From NCBI GenBank assembly GCA_023333565.1, contig JAJKFH010003936.1, positions 248,001 to 312,000 of the forward strand: a stretch of 64,000 nucleotides of DNA. The letters are read 5' to 3'. Under the pieces are notes generated by a model. That model was not told where the DNA came from. It worked only from the letters and a program-made list of their open reading frames with translations, and made no database searches. The DNA comes from Puffinus mauretanicus (taxonomy: Eukaryota; Chordata; Aves; Procellariiformes; Procellariidae). This document shows positions 35,741 to 47,500 of this stretch, in pieces. The translations under genes were made by a program, and so were the position numbers. Numbering within the stretch: position 1 is the first letter of the stretch; each line of letters opens with the position of its first letter.

Positions 35741-38700
35741 GAAAAAAGGAACACAGGAAAAAAAACCCAGCAAAAGCCTTAAGTACTGATACTGTTCCCC
35801 TGCAAACAATTGGAAAAGTACAGCATCCCAGCAATGCATTCCTACAAACTGGAAATTTGCCATTGGCTAAGAAACTATCTATAAGCTGGGGGAGGGAAGA
35901 GAAGCAAGCGCAAGTTTTGCAGGCAACAATGCTGACAACAGTTCCCAAAATACAATTCCTTAAGTTAGATAATAAAGCATGTACCCAGCAGCAAGTCAAT
36001 CATTGACAATTACATGGAAACAGTCAGAAAAAGAAACTTTCCTGCTCTCTCATCCAAGTAAGCAACAGGTTTCAGTTCTTCACTTCCCTGCGCTAACATG
36101 TTCTATGCATCAGCCCACCGCAACTGAAAATACTCATTAGAGAAATTGCCATGAAAAGTTGGCTGACTATAATTTGAGAAGACCATTCAACAGGCAGGAG
36201 AGAAGGATAAGACGTCAAACTCTGCAAGTGTTGGAGCTGGGAATGAGGGGACAGACAGCCAGACAATGCTGAGTTATTTAATAAGCTGAGGACAGAGGGA
36301 TAACAGGATTTCAGGATCATGCTCTTAAAGCGTTTCACAGCTGGCTCAAAAAGGCACGGCTGAGCATTCACCATTTTCAGGCCTTTGCTTTTCTCTCTCA
36401 AGTTAGTTCTGGCTGTTGTGAGCTGTCGTTATGTTTCAATCTGGACTGTGAATTCTCAAGTCATGAAAGTTTAATTGTCTGAACTTCAATCATCTATTTA
36501 CAGTATGATTAGCAGGTTAACAAGCACAAGATGAAATTCTTTATTTGCAACAGCTTTGCTTTGCTCAACACGTTCAGGTGCTGATCTGAGAGATTAGGAG
36601 ACTTGTGATCTTTGTCACTTGTTAATCAAAACAAGTACCCTTTATCCCTCTGCAAAACTCACGCTTTGATGTGATGTTTACAATGGGCTGAGGTTACACT
36701 TAGGGCAGCTGATGCTCTAAGAATACTTCCCATCATACAGTTCTTGATGATTTTGCATGTGCTTTCCCATCTGCCCATGTTCATCTCTTTCTGTATGCCC
36801 TTCAGAAAGCAGAGCTGCTTCTTTTCTGCTGTATCCCTGCAGCAGCTAGCTCAATGCACGGCCTCTGCAGGCTGGACTACTGCAATACAAAGAAGTGAGT
36901 AGTGCTCTAATTGCAGACCCGGGTGGGAACGCAGCCCTGCTCACCCTCAGCCCCAGGTGCTCTGTATTTCTTCTGCCAGAAGAGGAAAATACAGCATTGG
37001 TACCTACTGAGAACTCAAAGTTTGGGGCTGGGGAGACAGCACATAGATTGGAAGCTTTTAAATGATCAATGTTATCCCTGTGCATTAATTAATGCCACTC
37101 AATATCATGGTAAAAAGTGAAAAGGCAACAAACATCACAGTGACCACATTCGTTAAACTGGCTACCTCGCCTGGAGAAGGCTCGCTGTTGCTGTGAACCT
37201 AGACCTTTAAAGTTCTTCCAGAAAAAGGGAAAATGTACCTGTTTAAAAACAAAAAAAAAACCAATCCAGAAAATTTTTCTGCAAGAGAAAAGCAAAGAGT
37301 GCTGCAAACACAAAACAAAGCCAGCCAGCAGCGCTTTTTCCCTACCAAACTTCCCCTTAGTTATTGAACGCATTAGTTGTGACCGTCACAAGTGCAAAGC
37401 TTTCCAGGCTGCAATATTCTGAAATTGGTTTGTGTTCAGCATAGGACATTAGGTGTCAATGTACAACGCTGAGCAGTTTGTCACTGCGTCACGGAACAAC
37501 GCGCTACTGTCTGCAATCCTCAGAGGCTGAATCTTTGCATTATAAAAATTGCTGCATGAAAGAGCGCGGGATGAAACTCCATCTCCTGCCAGCTGATGAA
37601 CGAAATGAAGGCAAAGATGCGAGTGTCCTGCCTCCCTCACTATTTCTCTTTCTCATTTTCAAGTGAGCGGCAAGTCAGACAACACAATTTGACATTTTAA
37701 ACAACCTCAAGCAGACCTATTACAGCTTTCCCAAAAGCTAGTTTACACAGTCTGAAACAAGGCAGGAAATCCCTGAGGGGAAAAAAAAATTCACTTGGCA
37801 AAAATCTAAATATTTGGGAAATTGCCTTTTGCAACTAAAAAAAAAAAAAACCAAACTTGATGGTGATAAAGAAGATTCAGCTATTGAACTAGATAAACCG
37901 TAGGAGAAATGCTCACTTGGCGAATACATCTAAGCAGCTTTCGACTGCCACCTCGCGGGAGCAGCCACCGAACAGATGCCTGAGCAGTTTCAAGGAAAAG
38001 GCTCATGAATCAGCCCCAGCTGAATTACAGAAAATATCACTGAACATTAATAACGTATAAGAGATTTCCATTGCCTGATGAGCTAAGATTGCAATTTCTT
38101 AGCATGTGGCAGTGACTTTAGTTCAATTTCAAGTGTCTACTATTCTCGGGGACAGAAGATTAATTAAGTTTGCTCAGAAACTTTTCCTATAGAAATCCCA
38201 GGCTGGCTACCTGGCTTCCTTGGCTTCTCCACCTGTAACATCCACGGGTCGGTGCTGTGGAGCAAAGAATTTAACAGAATAGCTGATTTTGTGCTAAATT
38301 AGCTCGCAGCTGTACCATCACACAGTATCTCCGCAAATATTTCAGGTACATTCTTTAGTTTAATGGCCACTTTTGGATACGGAAAGGTATTTGAACATGT
38401 TGAAGTTAGTAAATGCCCATACCCTGAACATCCAGGTAATGGTACCCAGATGGAACTGGAGTCCTGGCAGCAGAACTTGCCATTAGACAAATGTGCTGTT
38501 AGACACAAGGATTAAACACGTGAAACACGTCAGTGGTTACAATTAGTAAGCAAAGAGGAATTGCACACAAGTTTTGCACGTAGACAGGGATGGGGAAAGG
38601 CAGTTTTACCTTCTGCTTGCTCCATGCTGTCAAGCTGCAGTTCTTTTACATTGGTTAGCTCAAGTGGTCCCTGCTTCGTTTCCTTGACCATTCCTGGAGG

Positions 38701-40045
38701 ATCCCGCATATATTCCTGCTTTGAGTTAGCAGGCCAACCTACAGCCTGGGCTCCTCCGCCCAAAGCAAATGCCAAAATATCCCCCCCCTGCTTCCCCTGA
38801 GCACTGGATAAAGTCAGCCGGCAGCTGAGCACGCAGCAGCACACCTGCTCGCCGCCTTTACAGGAAACAAGGCTCAGCAGCAGCGACCCTCATCCCACAC
38901 CTCGACCTTTTTCCAAATAAAAATGCAGCGTGATTTCTGATACAGCAGGAGTAATCTCGCCTCTTCCCAACATGGACAATCCGATGGCCAGCAGAATTCC
39001 TACCCTCCCACGTCATCTGCACCAGCGGCCTTTTAAAAAAAGGACAACTTTATCTGAAAGAGATTAACTGCAGAAGTGTGGCAGATAAATGCTTTCAACA
39101 GCAGGTGCCAGATGATTGTTCAGTTCTTCACAGGAGAGAGACCTCTTAACTTTTTGTTGTCCGCTCTGTAGTGCAGACGGGAATCCGTCCCTTGCCATGC
39201 AGCAGCACTTTGCACGAGTATCGCCACCACCCTGCTTCCCAGGGACCCTTCCCAGGAGAATTAAGACCACTCAGCTTTACGTCAGTCAGTGATAAGGATT
39301 AGAGAGTCAAATACTACTGAAAAAACCCCAAGGTGGTAGCAAGACAACGCTCACAGCTTTTTCTACCAGTTCCTCTCAAGTGACATTTAAATACCCCTTG
39401 AATGCAAATCCCATAGTTTAACTTTTACAGAGATCAAGGTTCCTTATGTTTTTGTCAGATAATAAGGGTTAACAGACATATCGGGCATCCGTGTTCACCC
39501 TAGAGGAGTCATGCTCTGAATTTGGACAGGACAAGAATCACGAGGTAAAAGGACTTGCCAAAAATTGTTCATCTAACAGTACTGGTGGAGGAGGATTCAG
39601 TTATTAATATATTATTAATATATGCTACTATAATTAGCAGCTGGATCCTTAGAATGAAGGAATGAAGAATGAAAAATAAATTCCTCTTGGGAATGAAGCA
39701 GAAAAGAGAAATGTTTGCTAGACACATTTACCTTGCATGTCAGTGAACTTTCTTCATCTAAAAAAAATTTCTAGGGGACACTTAGGGGGCAAGAAGCCAG
39801 GCTGAGCACAGCTGTCAGCCCCAAAGCTGCGAGGAAAACAAGCCCACCTCTCTCCTATTCTTGCTTTATCTGAAAAACTGCTCAAGTGGATTAAAAAAAT
39901 AAGGAAGAGAGAGACGTGTTTCCTGTCTCTAACTAACAGCTTGCCTGATGGCAAGTGCTACCACCTTGCTGGAACCTTCCTGAGGAACAGGAAGAACAAA
40001 TACAATTGGAGAATGCAATTGTATAAACAAAGAGGCTGGGGAGGC

Positions 40046-40056
40046 GGGGGGGGGGG
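40046..40056 (+). repeat. G11 homopolymer run
   Basis: Eleven consecutive G on the plus strand, preceded by 'gctggggaggc'. Low-complexity sequence, transcribed as a C run in the PPP1R12B pre-mRNA. Confidence 0.9.
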
Positions 40057-43000
40057 AAGAGGAAGGACAAATTAAAATCCTAATTCTTACAAAACCAGGC
40101 CAGATTTCAAATTCAGGAGTGTCCTTTTAAACTGGTCACACAACTGAGAACACAGACTTGGGGATCTGCCTTGTAGAAGTTCTCAGGCAAAGCTTGTCTT
40201 ACCCCGCATGACAGCTAACCACGAGCCGTGGGCTGCGTGGTAGCCTTTTCATCTGTCCTGGGACCCAAAGCTTTCATATAACGTGAAAGGCTTCAGCGAG
40301 ACCCAGACCTTCCTTTCAGCACAAGTCATGTTGCAGCTTGGCAAGATCTCCTGCAGACTCCCCTCCATGCACAGGGGACGCAGCTCCAAGCAGCCTCCAG
40401 CGCGCAGGGAGCCTGCGACACGGGGAACCCTCTCGAGAGGGGCTGCAGCATAGGACTGCCGGGAGAAGATGTGGCCACAGAGCCCTGCACTGGAACTACA
40501 CGGACAAGGTCGCAGATGAACTTTGCAAAGGAGCTTTCGGCAGCACTAGAGGCCGCTGTCATCCCAGATGAAGGGGGATAATCCAGCAGTGGGCTGCAAC
40601 CAACAGGACCCCCCGAGTCCCCGCCACCTGCTTGCACCAAGCAGATGTTAGTTTTGCACCAGGAAGAACAGGGTCTACATAGGATGCTGTAGGCACAGCA
40701 TCCACGCGCTTGTAATTCACCCTTGGCAGAGCCAGTGCTGTTTTGAGTTCAGCTGGACAAATGCATTTGCAATGTGAGACAATTTGACGCTGATAGGAGA
40801 TCATCAAAATGGCCAAACAGCAATGTTCATCAGTGGCTCCAAAATTCCCATGAAAAAGAAAAAGAAATTGCCTGGCAAAAATGTTGACTCGGGAAGATGG
40901 CATGTTTCCAGCCTCTCAGCATCAGCGCTCCGCAGTGCTGCAGCGGAATTAAGGGAGGCTGAACATGCAGCTGGGTACATGTAAATATGCACGGCAGCAG
41001 CTTGGCTGAACGTCCAAGACATATGGCTCTGACACCAGGCAGCGATTTGCCACGGTCCGTCCAGGTAGACGGACTGCATTGCATTCCTCTAAACTGATTT
41101 CTCCTGTGCTGCCTCCTTTTCTGTTTTTTCTTTCCACCCCTTTGTAACGACGTGAAGCATGATTCATGCTATTTTCCAGCTACTGGAGCGTTTGCTGACC
41201 AATTTAGCCAGCAGACAAGCAGCAGGTAAAACACCACGGATGAAACGCTATGGTGGGCCAGGGTAAGGCTTGTTGGCCACCAAAGGATGCAAAACAGCAC
41301 TCCAGAGCACTTTGCTAGTCGTTCCTCCCCAGACCTCGCAGTCCCTTCTGCTTTAACCTTTTGGCTTCACGCAGATAATTTAAGGCCACAAGTTAGGAGA
41401 CATCCCTGTGATCTAATAATAGATGATAAGCTTGTTTATGTTTTTGTTGCTAAGAGAAAGCTGGAGCTTTGGAAACACTGAAGCAGACCAAATGCTACTG
41501 CAACAGCTGCCAGTGGGAACTGAAATCCATATAGTGCTTCCCTGACAACTGTTTGCCATTTTCCTTTTTTATTTTATTTTACTGGAATTGGTCTCCTTCC
41601 AAAATAAGCTTTTCCCATTTAGGTGACCTCTGCTGTTTCTCTAGGTCCATGTTTCCTAGTTCAAAATGTGCAGGCAGTTCCCCAGTCAGTATATCCTGCT
41701 GTTAGAACATACATTCATAAATAAGGTTTCCTCCACCCACAAGCACAATGCATCATTGCTGTGCTTTTTTTCCTCTCAGTAGTTTCAAAGCATCAATTAA
41801 AGGTGGGAGGAATTTTCTGGTGTTTCTCTTTACATTACCATAATTCATAGGAATAGTTCTCTAACAAAAATGCAGGAGACTTAAACAGATCTTCTGTATT
41901 ATTTATAGAAACTGATTCGGCAATAAATGCCAATGCAGTAATATTAATAGATGCTCTTTTGGGCATCTACAAGTACTATCACAGTCAAGTTCCCTGTCTG
42001 CAGACAGTGCCAAAAGTCTGGGAGGTTTTGTGGAGCCCACTTCTCCACGGAAAAATCTGAAGCTTCTGCAACTTGATTCTGGGCTTGCCAAAATGGAGAT
42101 ACTGTTGTGAAACGGTCTGAAGCGTGAACTTAAAGCACAATACTCACTCTGTCCTCTTTTGCACAATCTTACTTTGCACCGGCAGTATCTTTTGGCAGCT
42201 CATCTCAATTCAATTGCAAATGACACCAAGCCAACTGACCCCCAGCAAAATGACGAGCCTACAGAGGCACTCCTAACATTAAACGTAAATGTTCTTATAG
42301 ACAAAAATACTCTGCAGTAGCTATTTCAAATTATGTCCCTGCATATGGAGTTGACAAATGTGGCTTATCCAGAATGCTTGCAATACCTTCAAAGCACTCC
42401 CTGTGCTAGCTCTGGAAAAAAAGAAAAAAGCCCAAACAGCATTAAAAGTTTGAGTATTTTCCAAATAGCACAGACCATCTTCTTTCTTGGGTCTGCTGCA
42501 GCTGAAGCAAAGAGAAGCTGGCAGCAAGCATGCCCTCCCTCCATGGCAGCGGTCACGTGGCTGACTGCAGATTACATGGCACTGCTGAGCTCTACCATCT
42601 TTATCTTTGCAAGCTGATAATTTTCATTATTGCTTTTCACATCCCTTGGCTTCAGGCCATTTAAAATATGTCAGAGCACTATCTCCACTCAGGAAATCTG
42701 TATTTTAAGTTATTATTTTAGTTCGGAAGAATCTAATTACTGAAAACACTCCATGAACTGGTTGCTAGTTAGAAATACACAGTTCATTGCTGCATTTTAT
42801 TTATTACCATTTACTTTCATCAGAAGAGACAGATTTTGCAAAAGTTAACCTGTTTGCAGGAATAAGTACGGATCATTTGATATTCTGTACTTAAATGCAC
42901 AAGGTAAATTTCCTTTGAAAAGAGCACTGGCTACCCCGGTTTGTATTTCCCCAGTCTTAAAATAACATCATACGATAAGAAAGAGATACCACCACCTAGA

Positions 43001-43632
43001 TTCAGAGTAATTCAAAATGCTGCTACTGCTGGAATAGCCTTGGTTGCACATGGTAGACTTCTACCTCTGTGCTAAGTCTTCTTTTATAGTCAGTCGAAAG
43101 AAATGCACGCTGCTGGAGTGCAGTCCATCCCCTCCTGTATCACACATCTACACGCTCCAGGAACGTTTGTTTTCTCCCACTAGCTACAGAGCGAATCCAG
43201 GGGACTTGTACAGCAAAGATGTCTCCATCGGGGCATATGTAAACTTAGCTGAGCAGGAGCAGAAGGATGGATTTTATCTCAATGTGTCTCAGTCCACCAC
43301 TTTTTTGGATGGGATTCATATTACAGAACCTACTGCAAGCAGCTACTGGGCTGTCTGTCCCTCTATATATAGAGGCCTTAGGGATTGAGATTAGTAGCTG
43401 AGATAACTACTGAAGAAAAAGGCTGAGACACTGAAAAGACAAGCAGAAAATTATGAAACTCAGTTTAACCTACAATCCACTGATGACGCAGTTCAAAACC
43501 TCAAGATGGAGCAGGGGCAGCACCCTGTAACTCCATAGCACCTAAGAAACTGTTCTTACACCCCCACCATCACCACCATGTGAACCTGATGATAGAGGAG
43601 GACCAACACACACCAGCACTCTGCTCACTAAC

Positions 43633-43818
43633 CTTCTGCGCTCCCTGGCTTCCTCAGCTGAGAAGTCCTTTCCTGTAGTTGAGGCAGCACCGGCATTCGC
43701 AATACCATTAGCAGAGCCGAGTATAGCACGATTTGTGATTACACCTAGGGGGGTGCTAGTAGAGATGCCCTCTGTATTTTTCTCTACAGCAGAATCAGTT
43801 TGTTGCCTGAAAGGGGCT
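43633..43818 (-). CDS. PPP1R12B: PPP1R12B exon (STPLGVITNR to EARERR segment)
   Basis: 186 nt, phase 2 in and phase 2 out. It encodes RAPFRQQTDSAVEKNTEGIS, then TSTPLGVITNRAILGSANGI, and ends FSAEEARERR plus AG. The acceptor is CTCTATTTCAG and the donor is GTTAGT. Human MYPT2 reads STPLCVITNRPLPSTANGV and SVEAREKRR in the same order. It is the same length as the neighbouring exon at 44372 but shows no sequence similarity to it, so equal length is probably chance. Confidence 0.95.
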
Positions 43819-44371
43819 CTGAAATAGAGAAGACATAATGGAAAGCAAAGCAAGTGAACTCAACTGCTGATCGAGACCAGCCACCTCAAGGGAGCATTGA
43901 CAGTTCATTCTCCTCGTTCTAGACTTGTGTTTTTCTGGAGAACAGCACACATTAAAATGAGCTTTTAAAAACTTGTAGAAGAATAAGCAGGAGGAATTCA
44001 TAGTCTTCACATCTCTGTTTATAGCAAAAATGATTAGAAAATGTACCTGGTGAATAAGCAGGAATGAACTCCAAGAGCTTGCACACTGAACGCCCAAGAG
44101 CAGCCTGAGCAACACATAGCGTCTCTAACAGGGTAGCAAGAGGGCACAATTGACCACTCCAGTGAGCGAAGAAGCTAAGGTCACATACGGGCTGTTAACT
44201 GCCTGCTGGTGGATATGCACTACTGAAACTGTCCAGCGTAACCATTCTGGGATTTCTTATCAGCGCTTCCCGTGTAGAAGCACATTTCCAATCCATAATC
44301 CACTCCGGAATTCAGAACTTCCAACCCAAATGCTGGTTTTCTGCAGCGTTATCTCAGCTGTGAGCCGTTAC
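43819..44371 (-). other. PPP1R12B: PPP1R12B intron
   Basis: A 0.55-kb intron between the two 186-nt exons. Nothing else was recognised in it. Confidence 0.75.
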
Positions 44372-44557
44372 CTGGTATATTGGCGGGCTGATGCAGTAGT
44401 GTTCGCACCGAGAGATGTGGGACAGGAAGAGACAGGTTGCCACGGGGTGCCCAATGAGGTAGATGAACCAATGGTAGTGGGTGAGGTAGCTAGAGATGTA
44501 TTGCGACTGGCTGAAATGTAGGGACTGCTGAGGTCACTACTTCTACCAAATGAAGCA
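44372..44557 (-). CDS. PPP1R12B: PPP1R12B probable cassette exon (MYPT1 central-insert counterpart)
   Basis: 186 nt (62 codons), phase 2 in and phase 2 out, with good acceptor (TGTTTTACAG) and donor (GTAACG). With the carried AG it encodes SASFGRSSDLSSPYISASRN, then a Ser/Thr-rich run ending TTASARQYT. It has no stop in the spliced frame. The start resembles the MYPT1 alternatively spliced central insert, which begins CSFGRRQDD and continues Ser/Thr-rich. The canonical human MYPT2 that I remember goes straight from STYLKR to TPHKSQ and lacks it. Being symmetric, it can be included or skipped without a frame change. I infer an alternative exon; inclusion in mRNA is unproved. Confidence 0.82.
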
Positions 44558-47500
44558 CTGTAAAACAGCACAAAATCACGTCCTTCAGAGCACAGTAAAT
44601 ATTCAACAGAACATCACCACAGCTGGGCTCTCAGCTGGAAAGGGAGCAAGTATTACATCTTAGCAAACCGTCTGCAAGGAGATTAGAGTACACCGAGTCG
44701 CCGCAGGTCGCTCACGCAGGCTAGCGCTAGCAGCACCCCTCTTAGCTCAGCCCAGCGGAGTTTCAGTGAGAGAATAACAGCGTGGAGGTAATCGGTGAAG
44801 ATCAGGGAAGGGAAAAACCCTACCGCAGTGAAAGCTGCGCACACAGAGCACCCCTATGTACTGGGGAAAGGTAGAAACAATGAGCAAGGATGAGGTTGCT
44901 TAAAGCAGGGAAGGGGAGAGTGACATAAGCAGGTCTGGCTGCATCACCTCCTAAGGATGCCTGGCACTTCCAGTTTTAACAACTTGTTTTCAGTGGCTTA
45001 AAGCTTTGCAAAGATGATCAGTTCAGGCTTTAATTTTCTTTAAGGCATGTTTGGCACAAACTCTGTATTTCTGGAAAATAGCTAGCAAAACTGTCCAAAA
45101 AAATATTCAAGAATAAGCAGGGGAAATATATATTTTGCCAGTCTAAAACAAAACCCTTAAAATCATTATTACTGAAAAGCTGTAAGTGTTTAAGTGCTCC
45201 TACTTTGGAGAAGAGACAGGAGAGAAGGAGAAGGGCTCTATACGAGGATGTACCCTTTTGCTTTTTCAGAGAAAATCCACCCTAAGTGGGATAAGTTGCA
45301 CACCTCTAAAAACAGACTTGATGAAATCTGGCAAAATCTCCTCATTGCATGTGCCAGAAACCCACATAGGGGCTGCTCGTTGCCTGCACAGAGCAAACGA
45401 GCATGCATGCATGACCCAGGACACTGCCACGCCTTTCCCAGCAACTGGTATTCCTGGTTGCTACTGGTCAGACTGTCTGCAGGATCAAAGGCGAGGAAGG
45501 CTGGAAGGCTGCCTCTCACCTCCCGCATCCTAATGACTCCCATGCCAGCACACATGGAGTACGGAGGAAAGTGGCTGCACCAGGAATAAAAGCTGACCTA
45601 GAGGAAAAGCAGACCGGGACAAAGAGCGGCTAGTTTATGGGAAAGCCAGGGACAACAGACTGGAACTGGAAGTCAACACTAGAGCAAGAGTCAGAGAGAG
45701 CAGCCAGAGGCCGAAATAGAACTCGAAAGGGGCAGGACAACAGCCAAGGACAGGAGGCTGGAGGAAGGATCCAGTCCAATCCACTTAGGCAGCCAGTTTA
45801 GAAATCAGTTTTATATGCCAAGGCCCCCAGCCAGCCCAGAACAAGCAGCTGGTCCCTAGACAGTCAAAGGAGAGACTGGGGCACCCTGGAGGGCCTCCAC
45901 GGGGAGGAACCTTACATTTGGGCTCTTCAGTTGATGGCTGTTTGCCAAATCCAGGTCACAAAGGAACAAGTAAGTTATTGTCACCAGGTAGCAACCTCCA
46001 CCGGACCCTAAACAAAGCTTCCTCTGGAAAGCCGGTGCCTGCCCGGAGCACTGGGGAGCAGGAAGTCCTGTTGGAAGCAAGTGCCTCCCTTCTTGGCTCT
46101 CTGCACCAGAGGAAAAGGCCAAGCCCTGGAGATGGGCTGGGAGGAGGGCGAGAGCAGGGAGCTAAGCCTGGATGGTGTGGGCGTGCAGAGCAAGCGGCCA
46201 TGAAGTTGCAGAAATGAGTGTACTGAGAAGACGATGGTAGTGGAGCGTGTGCCAGGAAAAGGAACAAGAGGAGCAGCAGGGGAAAAGGTGGTGGCAACCC
46301 TGGGGGAAGCAGGGTTGATGTGGCACCATCCTAGGAGACCCCAAGGCAGAGACGCTGGGGCACGAGGGGTGGCTGCAAAAAAGAGAAGGAATTTGGTCAG
46401 GAAGGGAGGACACAGGAGAGTTATTAAGTAAGACCTGACAAGGACTGTCTTTCAGAAGGGAGAGGCAATGGGTGAAAAGGGGAGACAAGAGGGTGGAAGC
46501 ACCACCAGGTGCCTGGTAGAGCAGAGATGTGGGGGAGCTGAGAGGGGAAGAAGGAGGAGGAATGGAGGAAAAGAGCATGGGGATGGCATTGTGATAACTC
46601 CTGCATGCACATGCCCTGGGTCGGAGAAGTGTGGTGCTGGGGCATCATGCACACATCCTGCTCACAAGAAGGGAGCCAAGGCATTGCCAGCTCTACAGAA
46701 TTCACCTCCCCACCCGTCACCCTGCATGAGTGGCATTGCACGGTTTGAGGAGGACTCTAAGGCATTTATTCAATTGTTCACATTTGATGTGAACAGGACC
46801 AGAAAATTGCAAGAAAAAGGTTAGCCCGGGAATCTTGTTAATTAACAGCTGTGTTCATATGAATCTGCAAAAAGGAAGATTATGAATTTATGCTAAAGAA
46901 TTTGACATTAGAAATCAAAAAGGCACTGACACACTGCTACTCGTTCTCTAACATAATCACCATAACATAACCGTCAGGGAATGAGCAATGAAATGGAAAG
47001 CAACATTTCAAATCAATAAAAAGAAATACTTCTGAAAACAGCTAAGGCAAGTAGAATTCAAAATCTTAAAAGCCTTCAAACCTTAAAAAGCTTCCCCATA
47101 TGCTAATAAAAGAGGTTCGCACAAAACACATAACTATTTATTTTTAACACGCTGCCATAGGGTATTGCAGAGATCAAAACAGGATTTGCTTTGGCCACAG
47201 TGGTGGCTATTAAGGACAACAGTTAAGTATAACCCCTGGCTCCTAAAATCATGATTGCTGGAAGCAAGGAGAGTGTGGGAGGTGGAAGACTGCTCTTAAG
47301 TTATCCTAGCTTTTGCAACTTGTCCCTCAAAACCAGTTGCTGTCAGAAACAGAGTCTGCACTGCATGGACTGTTGGCCTGACTCACTGTGATGGTTTTTA
47401 TGTGAACAAAACCAGTAAGAAGGTGTATCTGCAAATATGTAAAATGAAGGAGAAACTGTGTGAAAAAGCAATTTCATTTTGGTGTGTGTGATCCCTTCCT

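Larger units (their letters stand above)
30628..43632 (-). other. PPP1R12B: PPP1R12B large intron (13 kb)
   Basis: The largest complete intron in the window. It holds a CR1/L3-like fragment (31433-31740), a GC-rich degenerate block (31840-32300), an imperfect inverted repeat (35557-35615), a mixed TA/TG/CA simple-repeat stretch (about 35675-35740) and an 11-base G run (40046-40056). No conserved exon was identified. Confidence 0.65.

Noticed and set aside
43044..43388. 114-codon plus-strand open frame
   Set aside because: The translation looks ordinary in composition, but no family is recognisable. It is antisense to an intron, with no promoter or splice signals visible.
43633..44557. The two 186-nt exons as a tandem exon duplication
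   Set aside because: They share length and phase but not sequence, so equal length is most simply chance.
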